DNA of 64,000 nucleotides, taken from NCBI GenBank assembly GCA_905618925.1, contig CAJQTG010000008.1, positions 35,256-99,255 of the forward strand, in the 5' to 3' direction. Both the position numbers and the translations under genes were made by a program. This document shows positions 36,612 through 46,410 of this stretch, in pieces. Below the pieces are notes generated by a model. The model had not been told where the DNA came from and did not search any database. It worked only from the letters and a program-made list of their open reading frames with translations. Numbering within the stretch: the first letter of the stretch is position 1; each line of letters opens with the position of its first letter. The DNA comes from an uncultured Candidatus Thioglobus sp. (GTDB taxonomy: Bacteria > Pseudomonadota > Gammaproteobacteria > PS1 > Pseudothioglobaceae).

Positions 36612-37757
36612 TTATCTAAAAAGAAGTTTAACTGTGTCAATCATTGAAGTAAAGAAACCGGCTTCAGTTGCATCTTCAAGAGATATAAGTGGAAGGGTTG
36701 CAATGTCCTCATTGCTGAAACTTATTACGAGTGTGCCTACCTGGTCTCCTTTATTAATTGGCGCAATTAGATCACCAGAAAGATTAATAGTTTGAGTGGT
36801 ATATTTGAATTGGTTTCGTGGCAACGTCAAAAAGCTTGCATCAGCGACTCCAACCTTAATATTTGCCAGCTTAGATTTATAGACAGGAACTTGGTGAGAA
36901 ATATCATTGACTGACTGCGTTTCAAAAAAACGAAATCCATAATCTAAAAGTATTTCTGTTTCAGCAGTACGAATATCAGAGCTTTCTGAGCCAAGAACAA
37001 CTGAGATAAGCCTCATACCAACTCTATTAGCGCTTGTTACTAGGCAATATCCAGCTTTGATAGTCCAGCCAGTTTTTAATCCATCTACAGTGCTATCTCT
37101 TAATAAAAGTTTATTTCTATTGGGCTGAGTGATGTTGTTGTATGTAAATTCTTTTTGGCTATACCACTCGTAATAATCAGGAAATTCTCTAATCATTGCG
37201 CTTGAAAGAAGCGCCATATCTTTTGCAGTTGAATATTGGTTATCATGCGGAAGTCCTGAGGCATTTTCAAAATTAGAATTTTTCATTCCAATTTGCTGCG
37301 CATAGTCATTCATAAAGAGAACAAACGTACCTTCTGAGCCAGCAATATGCTCAGCTAGAGCAACAGAAGCATCATTTCCAGATTGAATTATCATTCCTTG
37401 AAGTAAATCTTCTAGTTTGATCATTTTTCCAACTTCAATAAAGCTCCTTGATCCTCCAGTTCTCCATGCTTTTTCACTAATTTTTACTTCTTCATCGAGA
37501 CTAATAAATTCTTCTTTAAGTCTCTTGAAAATGACATATGAAGTCATCAGCTTTGTAAGACTTGCAGGAGCTCTCATTTCGTTTTCATTATTTGAAGCAA
37601 GAATTGCACCAGAGTTATGATCCATTAGAACGTAGGATTGTGCAGCAATTGAAGGAGCTTCAGGAATATAAAAACGAGGCTCCTCAGCATTTACGTTTGT
37701 TATAAATAGGATTAAAAAAGCTGATTTAAGGAAAAGAGTAAAAGATTTGATTTTCAT
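36612..37757 (-). CDS. dacA: D-alanyl-D-alanine carboxypeptidase (PBP5/6 family)
   Basis: Low-molecular-weight penicillin-binding protein that trims terminal D-Ala from peptidoglycan. Signal peptide (SAFLILFITNVNA, cleaved before EEP), SxxK as PASLTKLMTSY, SxN as QSGNDASVALAEH, KTG as DGLKTGWT, then the PBP5 C-terminal beta domain and a C-terminal amphipathic membrane anchor (FTSMIDTVKLLFR). Length 381 fits. The region just before the start carries a triplet 8-bp repeat instead of a Shine-Dalgarno sequence. Confidence 0.93.
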   Translation of the reverse strand: MKIKSFTLFLKSAFLILFITNVNAEEPRFYIPEAPSIAAQSYVLMDHNSGAILASNNENEMRAPASLTKLMTSYVIFKRLKEEFISLDEEVKISEKAWRTGGSRSFIEVGKMIKLEDLLQGMIIQSGNDASVALAEHIAGSEGTFVLFMNDYAQQIGMKNSNFENASGLPHDNQYSTAKDMALLSSAMIREFPDYYEWYSQKEFTYNNITQPNRNKLLLRDSTVDGLKTGWTIKAGYCLVTSANRVGMRLISVVLGSESSDIRTAETEILLDYGFRFFETQSVNDISHQVPVYKSKLANIKVGVADASFLTLPRNQFKYTTQTINLSGDLIAPINKGDQVGTLVISFSNEDIATLPLISLEDATEAGFFTSMIDTVKLLFR

Positions 37758-37761
37758 AAAG

Positions 37762-37785
37762 TTATTTAATTATTTAATTATTTAA
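37762..37785. repeat. Three tandem copies of TTATTTAA upstream of dacA
   Basis: The 8-mer TTATTTAA occurs three times in direct succession, from 5 to 28 bases before the dacA start codon. Read in the gene's direction it is TTAAATAA three times. It takes the place where a ribosome-binding site or -10 would be expected. Confidence 0.85.
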
Positions 37786-37831
37786 AGTTTAAGAAGTTGT
37801 TGTTTTTACATAGGGAGTTGATTATAACTAG

Positions 37832-38968
37832 TTACTGTAAATACCTTGGACCTTTATGTTTATGGATTGACATAATAATTCCAAAACTTGCCATAAGAGT
37901 TATAAGTGATGAGCCTCCGTAGCTTATAAGAGGAAGAGGAACTCCCACTACAGGAAGAAGACCAGAAACCATGCCAATATTAACGAAAATATATGTAAAA
38001 AATACAAAAGTAAGGCTTGCACCCAATAATCTCGAGAAGTTGTCTTCACATCTTAAAGATAAGTTAAGGCAGCGATAAATTATGAGTGAGTAGATTATTA
38101 TTAACAATAAAACTCCGAGAAATCCAAGTTCTTCTGCTAAAACTGAAAAAATAAAATCAGTAGACTGCTCAGGAACAAAGTCAAGTTGTGATTGAGAGCC
38201 TTTTGCAATGCCTTTACCTGTTAAGCCTCCAGATCCAATTGCAATTTTTGATTGAATGATATGATAGCCAGAACCTAATGGATCTGATTCTGGATTAAAT
38301 AGAGTTAAAATTCTTCTCTTTTGATAGGCTATCAAAAAATAATTCCAAGCTAAAAACAATGAGCCACCAAACAAACCTGAAAGAAGCAACAAGTTTAACC
38401 ATTTATTCTTTAATAGCTTTACTCTTACTCCTGAAAAAAATAAAACATATACTCCAGATGCGCCTATTAATAAAGAGGTTCCCAAGTCTGGCTGCAAAGC
38501 AATAAGTAGAACAACTAGAGCAATAGCTAACATTGAAATTGCAACTGGAAAGGGCCTAGGAGGTAAAGTTTTTTCACTCAAGATTGCAGCAATTGTCATT
38601 GGCACAATAATCTTCATTAACTCTGAGGGTTGAAATCTCACTAACCCAACATCAAGCCATCTCTGAGCCCCTCCTCCAGAGCTGCCAAAAAATAGTACTG
38701 CTATTAATAGAAAAATACCTAGAATCATTAGTATAGGAGTAGATCGAAGCATAATAATTGGAGGGATTTGAGCAATTACTAGCATAATGACTGTTGCTAA
38801 ACCAAGGTGAACTAATTGACGATAAACTAAACTTAGAGAGCCGCCAGAACTACTATAAAGAATTATTAGTCCAAGAGACGAAAGTAAGATAATTAAGATT
38901 AATAGAGGCGTATCAATTTTAAAAAACTTATAAAACTTGCTAATTGTTTTATATACATAAGAAATCAT
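37832..38968 (-). CDS. rodA: Peptidoglycan glycosyltransferase RodA
   Basis: SEDS-family polymerase for lateral cell-wall growth with the class B PBP2. A 378-residue protein with about 10 membrane helices. Signatures are GGGAQRWLDVGLVRFQPSELMKIIVPM (with the catalytic-region Asp in WLD), LGSGYHIIQSKIAIGSGG, FVPEQSTDFIFSVLAEELG and PVVGVPLPLISYGGSSL. Its start overlaps the upstream small gene by 4 bases. mrdA is not in the window. Confidence 0.93.
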   Translation of the reverse strand: MISYVYKTISKFYKFFKIDTPLLILIILLSSLGLIILYSSSGGSLSLVYRQLVHLGLATVIMLVIAQIPPIIMLRSTPILMILGIFLLIAVLFFGSSGGGAQRWLDVGLVRFQPSELMKIIVPMTIAAILSEKTLPPRPFPVAISMLAIALVVLLIALQPDLGTSLLIGASGVYVLFFSGVRVKLLKNKWLNLLLLSGLFGGSLFLAWNYFLIAYQKRRILTLFNPESDPLGSGYHIIQSKIAIGSGGLTGKGIAKGSQSQLDFVPEQSTDFIFSVLAEELGFLGVLLLIIIYSLIIYRCLNLSLRCEDNFSRLLGASLTFVFFTYIFVNIGMVSGLLPVVGVPLPLISYGGSSLITLMASFGIIMSIHKHKGPRYLQ

Positions 38969-39327
38969 AAAATTAACAAACCAACTTTCCTTAAGTCTCC
39001 AAGAAGTAAATTAAAACTAGAGCATGCAGAGGTGTTATTCATACATTCAACACCTAGGCCAATTTCTGATAATGACATTTGTTGTTTTGGCAATAGAAAA
39101 ACTGGACTAATGCCAGTTCCGATTATTAGAAGGTCAATTGACTCTTTCGATAAAAGTGGAAATAGAAATTCTTTATCAATTTCAGATATGTTTAAAGCTG
39201 ATAGTTCCTTTGACTCATTTGAAGAAATAAAGCAAGGTGTATTTAACTTTGAGTGGGAGAGGGTAATTGATAAATCATCGTATGAAATAATGGTGTTTTG
39301 ATTAGCATTTTGCTGAGTGAATTCCAT
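38965..39327 (-). CDS. Mth938-like (DUF498) domain protein
   Basis: A 120-residue protein with the Mth938 beta/alpha/beta fold. Recognisable parts are IDLLIIGTGISPVFLLPKQ and the following IGLGVECMNNTSACSSFNLLLGDLRKVG, as in the NDUFAF3-like family. It is usually found near envelope or redox genes; the function is unknown in bacteria. It precedes rodA with an ATGA overlap. It is divergent from gltX over a 155-base gap that has TTGACA at 39450-39455 but no convincing -10. Confidence 0.82.
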   Translation of the reverse strand: MEFTQQNANQNTIISYDDLSITLSHSKLNTPCFISSNESKELSALNISEIDKEFLFPLLSKESIDLLIIGTGISPVFLLPKQQMSLSEIGLGVECMNNTSACSSFNLLLGDLRKVGLLIL

Positions 39328-39482
39328 TAATATACTTCGCTATTTGAATGTTGGGATATTATAACAGTGTAAAATTAGCTTATCATTTGATTTGATTTGA
39401 TAGGTTAATAGTGTTAATTAATCTATAAATAAATGAGCTATTAAATTACTTGACATTTAAATCTACAATTCTTAAAAAATAA

Positions 39483-40871
39483 ATGAAATCAAGATTTGCC
39501 CCCTCCCCAACTGGGTATTTACATATTGGCGGTGCTAGAACCGCTCTTTTTGCATGGCTATGGGCAAAAAAAAATAACAGTAAATTCGTTCTTAGAATTG
39601 AAGATACAGATAAAGAGCGCTCAACTCAACCATCTGTAGATGCAATTTTAGAGGGAATGGATTGGCTAGGCTTAGATTATGATGAAGGACCAATTTATCA
39701 GAGTGATAGGGCCGAGCGCTATAATGAAGTTATCTCTGAATTACTGACAAAAGGTAAGGCATATTATTGTGACTGCTCTATCGAGCGTTTGGAGTTAATG
39801 CGAGGAGAGCAAATTGTAAAAAAAGAAAAACCTAAATACGATGGGTGTTGTCGTAGCAAGGGATTAAAAAATGGCGTTATTAGATTCCTTAATCCTATTG
39901 ATGGTGATGTAAATTTTATTGATTATGTAAAAGGCGAAATAATCATTTCTAATTCTGAACTAGATGATTTAATTATCTCAAGATCAGATGGCTCACCAAC
40001 TTACAACTTAACGGTTGTAGTTGATGATCATGATATGAAGATAGAGTGCGTCATTAGAGGGGATGACCATATTAACAATACCCCAAAGCAGATTAATCTT
40101 TATGAGGCTATGGGATGGTCTATCCCTAAATTTGCTCATGTACCAATGATCTTGGGTTCAGATGGATCACGCTTATCAAAAAGACATGGAGCCCTTAATT
40201 TATTATCTTATAGGGATGAAGGCATATTACCTCATGCTCTTCTTAATTACATTGTAAGGTTAGGCTGGTCTCATGGTGATCAAGAAATTTTTTCAGTTGA
40301 TGAAATGATTCAACTTTTTGAGCTTAAAAACATTAATAATTCTCCAGCAAGTTTTAACCAAGAAAAACTTGAGTGGATTAATCAATCTCATATAAAAACA
40401 ACAGAAGTCAAAGTGCTTGTTTTTAATCTTAAATGGCATTTTAATCAACTAAACATTGAAATAGGTAATGGGCCCAATATTTATGAAGTAGTTGATGCTC
40501 TTAGAGATCGCTCTAAATCTCTAGTTGATATGGCTCAGAGCTGCATCATGTTTTATAATGATTTCAAAGAGTTTGATTCACTCCAGGCAAATAAGGTTTT
40601 TACTAAAGAATCAAAGTTAGTATTGGTTGATTTAATGACAAACTTAAATGATATAAACTCTTGGAGAGCCGAAGATATTCATTCTGTTATTAAAGGCATT
40701 TGTGAAGCTAGAGATGTTGGGTTTGGCAAGGTAGGACAGCCATTTAGACTTGCTATTAGTGGAGATGGTAAGGCAGGAAGCGTTGATATAAGTGCACAAC
40801 TTGTTGGCAAAGCAAAAACCTTACTTCGAATAAAAATGGCTATAGATTATATTGATAATATTGATTCTTAA
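39483..40871 (+). CDS. gltX: Glutamyl-tRNA synthetase
   Basis: Class Ib synthetase. FAPSPTGYLHIGGARTALF (HIGH-type) near the N-terminus and GSDGSRLSKRHG (KMSKS-type). A zinc site of four Cys is likely (C96, C98, C122, C123). Length 462 fits the bacterial enzyme. No Shine-Dalgarno sequence is visible. Confidence 0.96.
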   Translation: MKSRFAPSPTGYLHIGGARTALFAWLWAKKNNSKFVLRIEDTDKERSTQPSVDAILEGMDWLGLDYDEGPIYQSDRAERYNEVISELLTKGKAYYCDCSIERLELMRGEQIVKKEKPKYDGCCRSKGLKNGVIRFLNPIDGDVNFIDYVKGEIIISNSELDDLIISRSDGSPTYNLTVVVDDHDMKIECVIRGDDHINNTPKQINLYEAMGWSIPKFAHVPMILGSDGSRLSKRHGALNLLSYRDEGILPHALLNYIVRLGWSHGDQEIFSVDEMIQLFELKNINNSPASFNQEKLEWINQSHIKTTEVKVLVFNLKWHFNQLNIEIGNGPNIYEVVDALRDRSKSLVDMAQSCIMFYNDFKEFDSLQANKVFTKESKLVLVDLMTNLNDINSWRAEDIHSVIKGICEARDVGFGKVGQPFRLAISGDGKAGSVDISAQLVGKAKTLLRIKMAIDYIDNIDS

Positions 40872-40901
40872 CCTTTTTCTTAAGTTAATTAAAAATTTTA
40901 A

Positions 40902-41843
40902 ATGCTTTCAAATTTCTTTCAAATATTTCTGCTTATTTCGCCAGTATTTATTCTGATAATTTTAGGTAATATTCTAAGAAGAGTTGGGGTACCAGATATT
41001 TCTTTTTGGGATGTTAATGACAAGCTTGTTTACTGGGTGCTGATTCCATCTCTTTTATTTCATTACATATCCCAAATTAACTTATCTTCATCAATGTTTT
41101 ATAGTTATGGCGTTGTTATAGTGTCTGGATTACTCATTGTTACAATAGTAGCAGTTTTAATGGGAAAGCTACTAGGATATTCACCAGAGTCTTGGTCTTC
41201 AATTCTTCAGGGCGCAGCAAGGCACAATGCATTTATAGCGCTTGCAATAGCAGGAAGTCTTTTTGGTGATGAGGGTCTAGCAATTGGAGCTGTGTTTATG
41301 CTCTTATATGTTCCTAGTATTAATATTGTTGTTATATCTATTATGGTATCTAACTTAAAGCAGCCTGGACAAGCTGACTCTACAAAAGGAATAGCTAATA
41401 TATTTATTGAGCTTATAAAAAACCCATTCATCCTCTCAATGGTAGCTGGTTTGTTGGCATCACTAATTGAATCAGATAAGCTAATTATCATTCATGAAAC
41501 TTCTGGCCTACTTGGCTCTGCTGCATTGCCAATAATGCTTCTAACTATTGGTGCAAAGATTAAAGTAAGAGATCTTGCTTTAAAAATCACTCCAATCATT
41601 ATTTCTAATTCTCTCAAATTGATAGCTTTTCCTGTAATTACTTATTTTATTGCAACATTTATGGGACTAAGCCAGTTAGAGATTGTTGTTGCTGTAATCT
41701 TTGCATCTGTTCCAACTGCAGCCTCATCTCATACGTTAGCGAAACAATTTGGTGGAAATGAGCTGCTAATGACAAGTATTGTTTCAACCCAAGTAGCTTT
41801 ATCGTTTATTACAATTCCATTAATTCTTGCTTTTATTACCTAG
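40902..41843 (+). CDS. AEC-family (auxin efflux carrier-like) permease
   Basis: A 313-residue integral membrane protein with about 10 hydrophobic helices in the two-repeat AEC layout (ISPVFILIILGNILRRVG at the start, PTAASSHTLAKQFGGN near the end). The family includes malate and amino acid permeases. The substrate is unknown. It follows gltX by 30 bases and precedes trxA by 133 bases. Confidence 0.87.
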   Translation: MLSNFFQIFLLISPVFILIILGNILRRVGVPDISFWDVNDKLVYWVLIPSLLFHYISQINLSSSMFYSYGVVIVSGLLIVTIVAVLMGKLLGYSPESWSSILQGAARHNAFIALAIAGSLFGDEGLAIGAVFMLLYVPSINIVVISIMVSNLKQPGQADSTKGIANIFIELIKNPFILSMVAGLLASLIESDKLIIIHETSGLLGSAALPIMLLTIGAKIKVRDLALKITPIIISNSLKLIAFPVITYFIATFMGLSQLEIVVAVIFASVPTAASSHTLAKQFGGNELLMTSIVSTQVALSFITIPLILAFIT

Positions 41844-41917
41844 CTGTATTGTGACAAGCATTCCTGCATTCTTATAGTCAACTATCTTTTTAAAATAATA
41901 GATTTACTTCTAGGAAG

Positions 41918-41926
41918 TGTTATAAT
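41918..41926 (+). promoter_or_regulatory. Extended -10 promoter for trxA
   Basis: The sequence TGTTATAAT is a perfect extended -10 (TG, one base, TATAAT), located 51 bases before the trxA ATG, giving a leader of about 44 bases. No good -35 is needed for this promoter type. Confidence 0.55.
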
Positions 41927-41976
41927 GAACTTAAGAAATACTTCTATTCAATTTTTACTTTCCATTTTTTTAATAC

Positions 41977-42303
41977 ATGAACGACAAAATTAAAGTAGTC
42001 AGTGACGCTTCATTTGAGGCTGATGTAGTAAGCTCCTCTCAACCTGTTTTAGTAGACTTTTGGGCCGAATGGTGTGGACCATGTAAGGCTCTAGCTCCTA
42101 TTTTAGATGAAATTGCTGATGAATATGAAGGGCGAATCACAATTGCGAAAGTTAATGTTGATGAAAATGTTCAATTACCACCTAAATATGGTATTAGAGG
42201 TATTCCAACGATGCTTTTATTTAAAGATGGCGCAGTTCATGCAACTAAGGTTGGCGCTCTTTCTAAGGCAAACTTAAATGCTTTTTTGGATTCTAATATT
42301 TAA
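41977..42303 (+). CDS. trxA: Thioredoxin 1
   Basis: A 108-residue redox protein that reduces disulfides in the cytoplasm. The active site [19 protein letters not shown] and the cis-proline loop [12 protein letters not shown] are present. It is followed by rho, a widely conserved pair. Confidence 0.97.
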   Translation: MNDKIKVVSDASFEADVVSSSQPVLVDFWAEWCGPCKALAPILDEIADEYEGRITIAKVNVDENVQLPPKYGIRGIPTMLLFKDGAVHATKVGALSKANLNAFLDSNI

Positions 42304-42330
42304 TAATATCTTTGAACTCTATAAAAAATT

Positions 42331-42413
42331 CTTTTAACCACACTCCCTCTAACAAACTCAGATTAATACTGACTTACTCATTCCTCGGCAATATTTCAAT
42401 CCTTTCTAATCAC
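42331..42413 (+). promoter_or_regulatory. C-rich, G-poor leader of rho (candidate rut site)
   Basis: Over these 83 bases I count 26 C and only 4 G in an AT-rich genome, with no evident hairpin. This unstructured C-rich, G-poor profile is what Rho needs to load (rut site). It immediately precedes rho, whose autoregulation by Rho-dependent attenuation in the leader is known in E. coli. Confidence 0.6.
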
Positions 42414-42426
42414 TTTAAAAATTTAT

Positions 42427-43689
42427 ATGAAACTATCAGAACTTAAAATTAAGACTCCTGCTGAGCTTTTGGAATTAGCACAATCTCTTGGTATTGAAAA
42501 TATTTCAAGAGCAAAAAAACAAACTTTAATTTTTGCGATTCTAAAACATAAGGCAGATAACGATGAAGAGGTTTTAGGAGATGGTGTATTAGATATTTTA
42601 CAAGAGGGTTATGGTTTTCTTAGATCTTCAAATGACTCTTATGTATCAGGCCCTGATGATATTTATGTCTCGCCTAATCAAATTAGACGCTTTAACTTGT
42701 TAACTGGTGACGTTGTTACTGGAAAAATTAGAGCTCCTAAAAAAGGTGAAAAGTATTTTGCTTTGGTTAAAGTTTCTGAGGTAAATGAGGATTCTCCAGA
42801 GAGCGTTAGAAATCGCATACCTTTTTCTTCATTAACACCATTACATCCTAATGAGAGATTAGGTCTTGAGCTAGGCAATGGTGGTACAGAGGATATAACT
42901 GCTAGAGTAATTGATTTAGTTGCACCTATTGGAAAGGGCCAAAGAGGGTTGCTAGTAGCACCTCCAAAAGCTGGAAAAACTATGATTTTGCAAAATATTG
43001 CATCATCTATTGCTGTTAATCATCCTGAATGTGAACTAATTGTTCTGTTAATTGATGAGAGGCCAGAAGAGGTCACAGAGATGGAGCGAACTGTTAGAGG
43101 TGAGGTTATTTCTTCTACTTTTGATGAGCCTGCGAAAAGACATGTCCAAATTGCTGAAATTGTTATCGAAAAAGCTAAAAGAAGGGCTGAGCAAGGTAAG
43201 GATGTTATTATCTTGCTTGACTCCATAACTCGTTTAGCAAGAGCTTACAATACTGTTGCTCCTTCCTCTGGAAAGGTTTTAACTGGTGGTGTTGATGCAA
43301 ATGCTTTACAGAGACCAAAGCGTTTTTTTGGTGCTGCAAGAAATATTGAGAATGGTGGTAGTATTACTATAATTGCAACTGCTTTAGTTGAAACTGGCTC
43401 TAAGATGGACGAAGTCATCTATCAAGAATTCAAAGGTACAGGCAATATGGAGCTCCATCTTGAAAGAAGGCTGTCTGAAAAACGAATATTCCCTGCTATT
43501 AATATAAATGCGTCGGGTACTCGTCGTGAAGAGCTTATGACAGGTGAGCAAGAATTACAGAAAATGTGGATTTTGAGAAAAATTCTTCATCCTATGGACA
43601 CTGTAGAGGCTGCTGAATTTTTAATTGAGAGGTTGAGATTCTCTAAAACAAATGATGAGTTTTTTGACTCTATGAAGCAAAAGAAGTAA
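42427..43689 (+). CDS. rho: Transcription termination factor Rho
   Basis: Hexameric RNA-dependent ATPase and translocase. In order: N-terminal Rho_N helices (to ~50), RNA-binding cold-shock domain ([18 protein letters not shown] with the RNP1 GYGFLR), Walker [12 protein letters not shown], Walker [17 protein letters not shown], and the Q-loop/R-loop regions ([26 protein letters not shown]). Length 420 is typical. The ATG follows a leader with a rut-like composition. Confidence 0.98.
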   Translation: MKLSELKIKTPAELLELAQSLGIENISRAKKQTLIFAILKHKADNDEEVLGDGVLDILQEGYGFLRSSNDSYVSGPDDIYVSPNQIRRFNLLTGDVVTGKIRAPKKGEKYFALVKVSEVNEDSPESVRNRIPFSSLTPLHPNERLGLELGNGGTEDITARVIDLVAPIGKGQRGLLVAPPKAGKTMILQNIASSIAVNHPECELIVLLIDERPEEVTEMERTVRGEVISSTFDEPAKRHVQIAEIVIEKAKRRAEQGKDVIILLDSITRLARAYNTVAPSSGKVLTGGVDANALQRPKRFFGAARNIENGGSITIIATALVETGSKMDEVIYQEFKGTGNMELHLERRLSEKRIFPAININASGTRREELMTGEQELQKMWILRKILHPMDTVEAAEFLIERLRFSKTNDEFFDSMKQKK

Positions 43690-43728
43690 TATTCGATTAG
43701 CTGCTGAGATTATTTTATAATTATCAGA

Positions 43729-44895
43729 ATGCTACTTAAAATTTTCAAATATCAAAATACTATAATTTCCAGATACTTGCTGAGTAATTTAATTGTATTT
43801 TTTTTTGCGATAACTTTCATAATTGGGCTTATAGTCTTTGGAAATCAGTTTGTTCTAACTGCTCAAGAGAGTATATCCTTCGGAATTCCTATTAAAGAGC
43901 TAATGCCACTAGTTGGCTTTAACATGCTCAGAGATATTCCAATAATATTAAACTTATCCCTTTTTCTGTCGATTATTATTACTATATCTCAACTCTATAA
44001 AAACTCCGAAGCAGTGGTTATGAATTCTATTGGATTGGGTGATAAGAACTTTATGAATCTTATTAAACCAATCGTTTTTTTTACTTTTATTATTATTTTT
44101 TATTTAACTATATTTGCCGTTCCATGGGCCAAGCAGCAAAAAAGTTATGCTGAAGATGAAACGGTTAACGCATCAGAATTCTCATTTATTACTGAAGGAA
44201 AGTTTGAGAGCTTTAAAAATGGTGAGATTGTTTTTTATGCTTCTGAGTCAAAAGTAAATGATATCGTTGGTGAACAAAATATGGAAGAAATTTTTATTTA
44301 TGCGTTGGATAATAAAAACCCAGTGATTGTTCTCGCTTCTGAGGCAAAAAAATATACTGATGCAACTAATAACAATACATATCTTCACCTTAAGAATGGT
44401 ACTCGTTATGAGGGATTACCTGGTGATGGCAATATTAATATTCTTCATTTTGAGAAATATGATTTAGAGATAGTTTCAGGCGATATTCAAAGATCTATAT
44501 CAAGTTTTTCTGAGATAGAAGAAAAAAATACAATAGATTTATTCAGAGAAGGTGGAGCAAAAGCAAACGCAGAGATTCAATGGAGGATTTCTCAACCAAT
44601 TTCAGTTTTAATTCTTTCTATATTTGGTGTTTTTCTTGGAAAGTCATCTCCAAGAACTGGAAAAGGAATTAATTTTATAATTGGAATAGTTGTTTTTATG
44701 TTGTACAACAATGCTTTGTTAATTGCTAAAAGTGCAATTGAGAGCGAACAACTAAGCCCATTAATTGGTATGTGGAGTATTCATTTACTATTATTACTAA
44801 TTTTAATAATTTTTTATCAATTTAGACAAGGCAAAGTTGCTTACTTTATTGATAAAATAGCCTTTTTTAATATTAAAGAGAAAAGTCATGTCTAG
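43729..44895 (+). CDS. lptF: LPS export ABC permease LptF
   Basis: A 388-residue YjgP/YjgQ-family permease with six membrane helices and a beta-jellyroll periplasmic domain between helices 3 and 4 (about 135-265). The start [25 protein letters not shown] and [14 protein letters not shown] segment ([13 protein letters not shown]) suit LptF. With LptG and LptB it extracts LPS from the inner membrane. The usual partner lptG does not follow; the next gene is queF, whose start overlaps by 8 bases. Confidence 0.87.
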   Translation: MLLKIFKYQNTIISRYLLSNLIVFFFAITFIIGLIVFGNQFVLTAQESISFGIPIKELMPLVGFNMLRDIPIILNLSLFLSIIITISQLYKNSEAVVMNSIGLGDKNFMNLIKPIVFFTFIIIFYLTIFAVPWAKQQKSYAEDETVNASEFSFITEGKFESFKNGEIVFYASESKVNDIVGEQNMEEIFIYALDNKNPVIVLASEAKKYTDATNNNTYLHLKNGTRYEGLPGDGNINILHFEKYDLEIVSGDIQRSISSFSEIEEKNTIDLFREGGAKANAEIQWRISQPISVLILSIFGVFLGKSSPRTGKGINFIIGIVVFMLYNNALLIAKSAIESEQLSPLIGMWSIHLLLLLILIIFYQFRQGKVAYFIDKIAFFNIKEKSHV

Positions 44896-45274
44896 CTCAC
44901 CAAGTAAGATTTTAGAAGTTTTTGATAATCCTAATAGTGAAAGGGATTTTGTAATTCGCATTGACTCATCAGAATTTACATGCCTATGCCCTTTAACTGG
45001 GCAACCAGATTTTGCCGATATCCATATAGAATATATAGCTGATAATTTTTGTGTTGAACTTAAGGCACTAAAAAATTATTTTTGGTCTTATAGGAATGAG
45101 GGTGCTTTTCATGAAGCCGTCACTAATAAAATTCTTGATGATTTAGTTAAAGCTATGGACCCTCGTTTTATAAGATTAAAAGCTATTTTTAATGTTAGGG
45201 GTGGGGTTTATACAAACATCGAATGCGAACATAGAAAAAATGGTTGGAAACCAAGAGAAGTTGTGAGATTATGA
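44888..45274 (+). CDS. queF: 7-cyano-7-deazaguanine reductase QueF (short, type I)
   Basis: NADPH-dependent nitrile reductase producing preQ1 for queuosine. At 128 residues it is the unimodular form. Catalytic Cys in [21 protein letters not shown], Asp nearby, and the NADPH motif [20 protein letters not shown] are visible. It overlaps lptF by 8 bases, and its stop overlaps pcnB by ATGA. QueH of the same pathway is at 7.7 kb. Confidence 0.96.
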   Translation: MSSSPSKILEVFDNPNSERDFVIRIDSSEFTCLCPLTGQPDFADIHIEYIADNFCVELKALKNYFWSYRNEGAFHEAVTNKILDDLVKAMDPRFIRLKAIFNVRGGVYTNIECEHRKNGWKPREVVRL

Positions 45275-46410
45275 CTCCAGTTCGTCAGACTGTTAAATTT
45301 GACAAGAAGTTACTTGATAAAGATGCTGTAAAGGTAGTTCAGACTTTAATTAAAGCTGGATATGATGCTTATTTAGTTGGCGGCTGTATAAGAGATTTAT
45401 TGTTAGGCTATGAGCCTAAAGATTTTGATATTGCTACAAATGCAACTCCAGAGCAAGTTCATAAAACTTTTAAACGCTCAAGAATTATTGGGAGGCGCTT
45501 TAGATTAGTTCATATAATGTTTTCAGCAAGAAAATTTATTGAAGTGGCTACTTTTCGCGCAGGTAAGGTTAAAACCTCTAATAGTGGCGTAGTTGTTCGA
45601 GATAACTTTTATGGCTCATTAAAAGATGATGTATTCAGAAGAGATTTTACTGTTAATGGCCTTTATTATGATCTTGTTAACTCTCAGGTTATTGATTATG
45701 TTGGAGGTCTTGATGATTTAAAAGCTGCTGAAATTAAAATGATAGGCAATCCGAAAGAGCGTTTTGAAGAAGATCCAGTTAGAATGATTCGTGCTATTCG
45801 TTTTAAGGTCAAACTAAGTGCTTTATTAGAGTCAGAGCTTTCAAATAGTATATCGAGTAATGCACATTTACTAGCCAATATACCGCCTGCTAGGCTTTAT
45901 GAAGAAGTAATTAAATTGTTCCATAATGAAAACTCAATTGAAGTTTTTAATGAGCTTTTAAATTTTGGATTATTAAAGCACTTATTTTCCCAAACTGAAG
46001 AAAGTTTATTTATTAATGCCGCCTTAGAAAACACTTCTAACAGAATCAAGAGTGGTAATTCTGTTACTCCCGCGTTTATTTTTGCTGTCTTTCTTTGGAG
46101 CGCATTAAATAAAAGAGTTGCAGTGCTTAATAAAAAGAATAAACCTCGAGTAGAGACGATGATTAATGCGTCAGAATATGTAATTAAAAATCAAACTCAG
46201 CAAGTTATGATGCCTCGATGGCTTTCAACTCGGGTTAAGGATATTTGGTTGATGCAATATCAATTGGAAAATTGTAATCCAAAAAAAGAAAGAGATTTAA
46301 TTAGTAATCCACGTTTTCGTATGGCCTATGATTTCCTGGTGTTACGTTCACAAAGTATTGATTTAGAATTAATCACTAAGGCGGAATATTGGACAGCTCT
46401 TCAAAATTAA
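45271..46410 (+). CDS. pcnB: Poly(A) polymerase I
   Basis: Nucleotidyltransferase that adds 3' poly(A) tails to RNA for decay, by family similarity. The core is [33 protein letters not shown] (G-x-R and DxD) then [10 protein letters not shown], followed by the RNA-binding helical domain with [22 protein letters not shown] and basic C-terminal domain favour PcnB over the CCA enzyme. The start is ATG 45271, which overlaps queF's stop (ATGA); an upstream in-frame start lies inside queF. Length 379 is somewhat short. Confidence 0.85.
   Translation: MTPVRQTVKFDKKLLDKDAVKVVQTLIKAGYDAYLVGGCIRDLLLGYEPKDFDIATNATPEQVHKTFKRSRIIGRRFRLVHIMFSARKFIEVATFRAGKVKTSNSGVVVRDNFYGSLKDDVFRRDFTVNGLYYDLVNSQVIDYVGGLDDLKAAEIKMIGNPKERFEEDPVRMIRAIRFKVKLSALLESELSNSISSNAHLLANIPPARLYEEVIKLFHNENSIEVFNELLNFGLLKHLFSQTEESLFINAALENTSNRIKSGNSVTPAFIFAVFLWSALNKRVAVLNKKNKPRVETMINASEYVIKNQTQQVMMPRWLSTRVKDIWLMQYQLENCNPKKERDLISNPRFRMAYDFLVLRSQSIDLELITKAEYWTALQN

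Noticed and set aside
39420..39482. TTGACA at 39450-39455 as a gltX promoter
   Set aside because: At normal spacing its -10 (TAAAAA at 39473) would put the transcription start at or after the ATG, so I could not support it.
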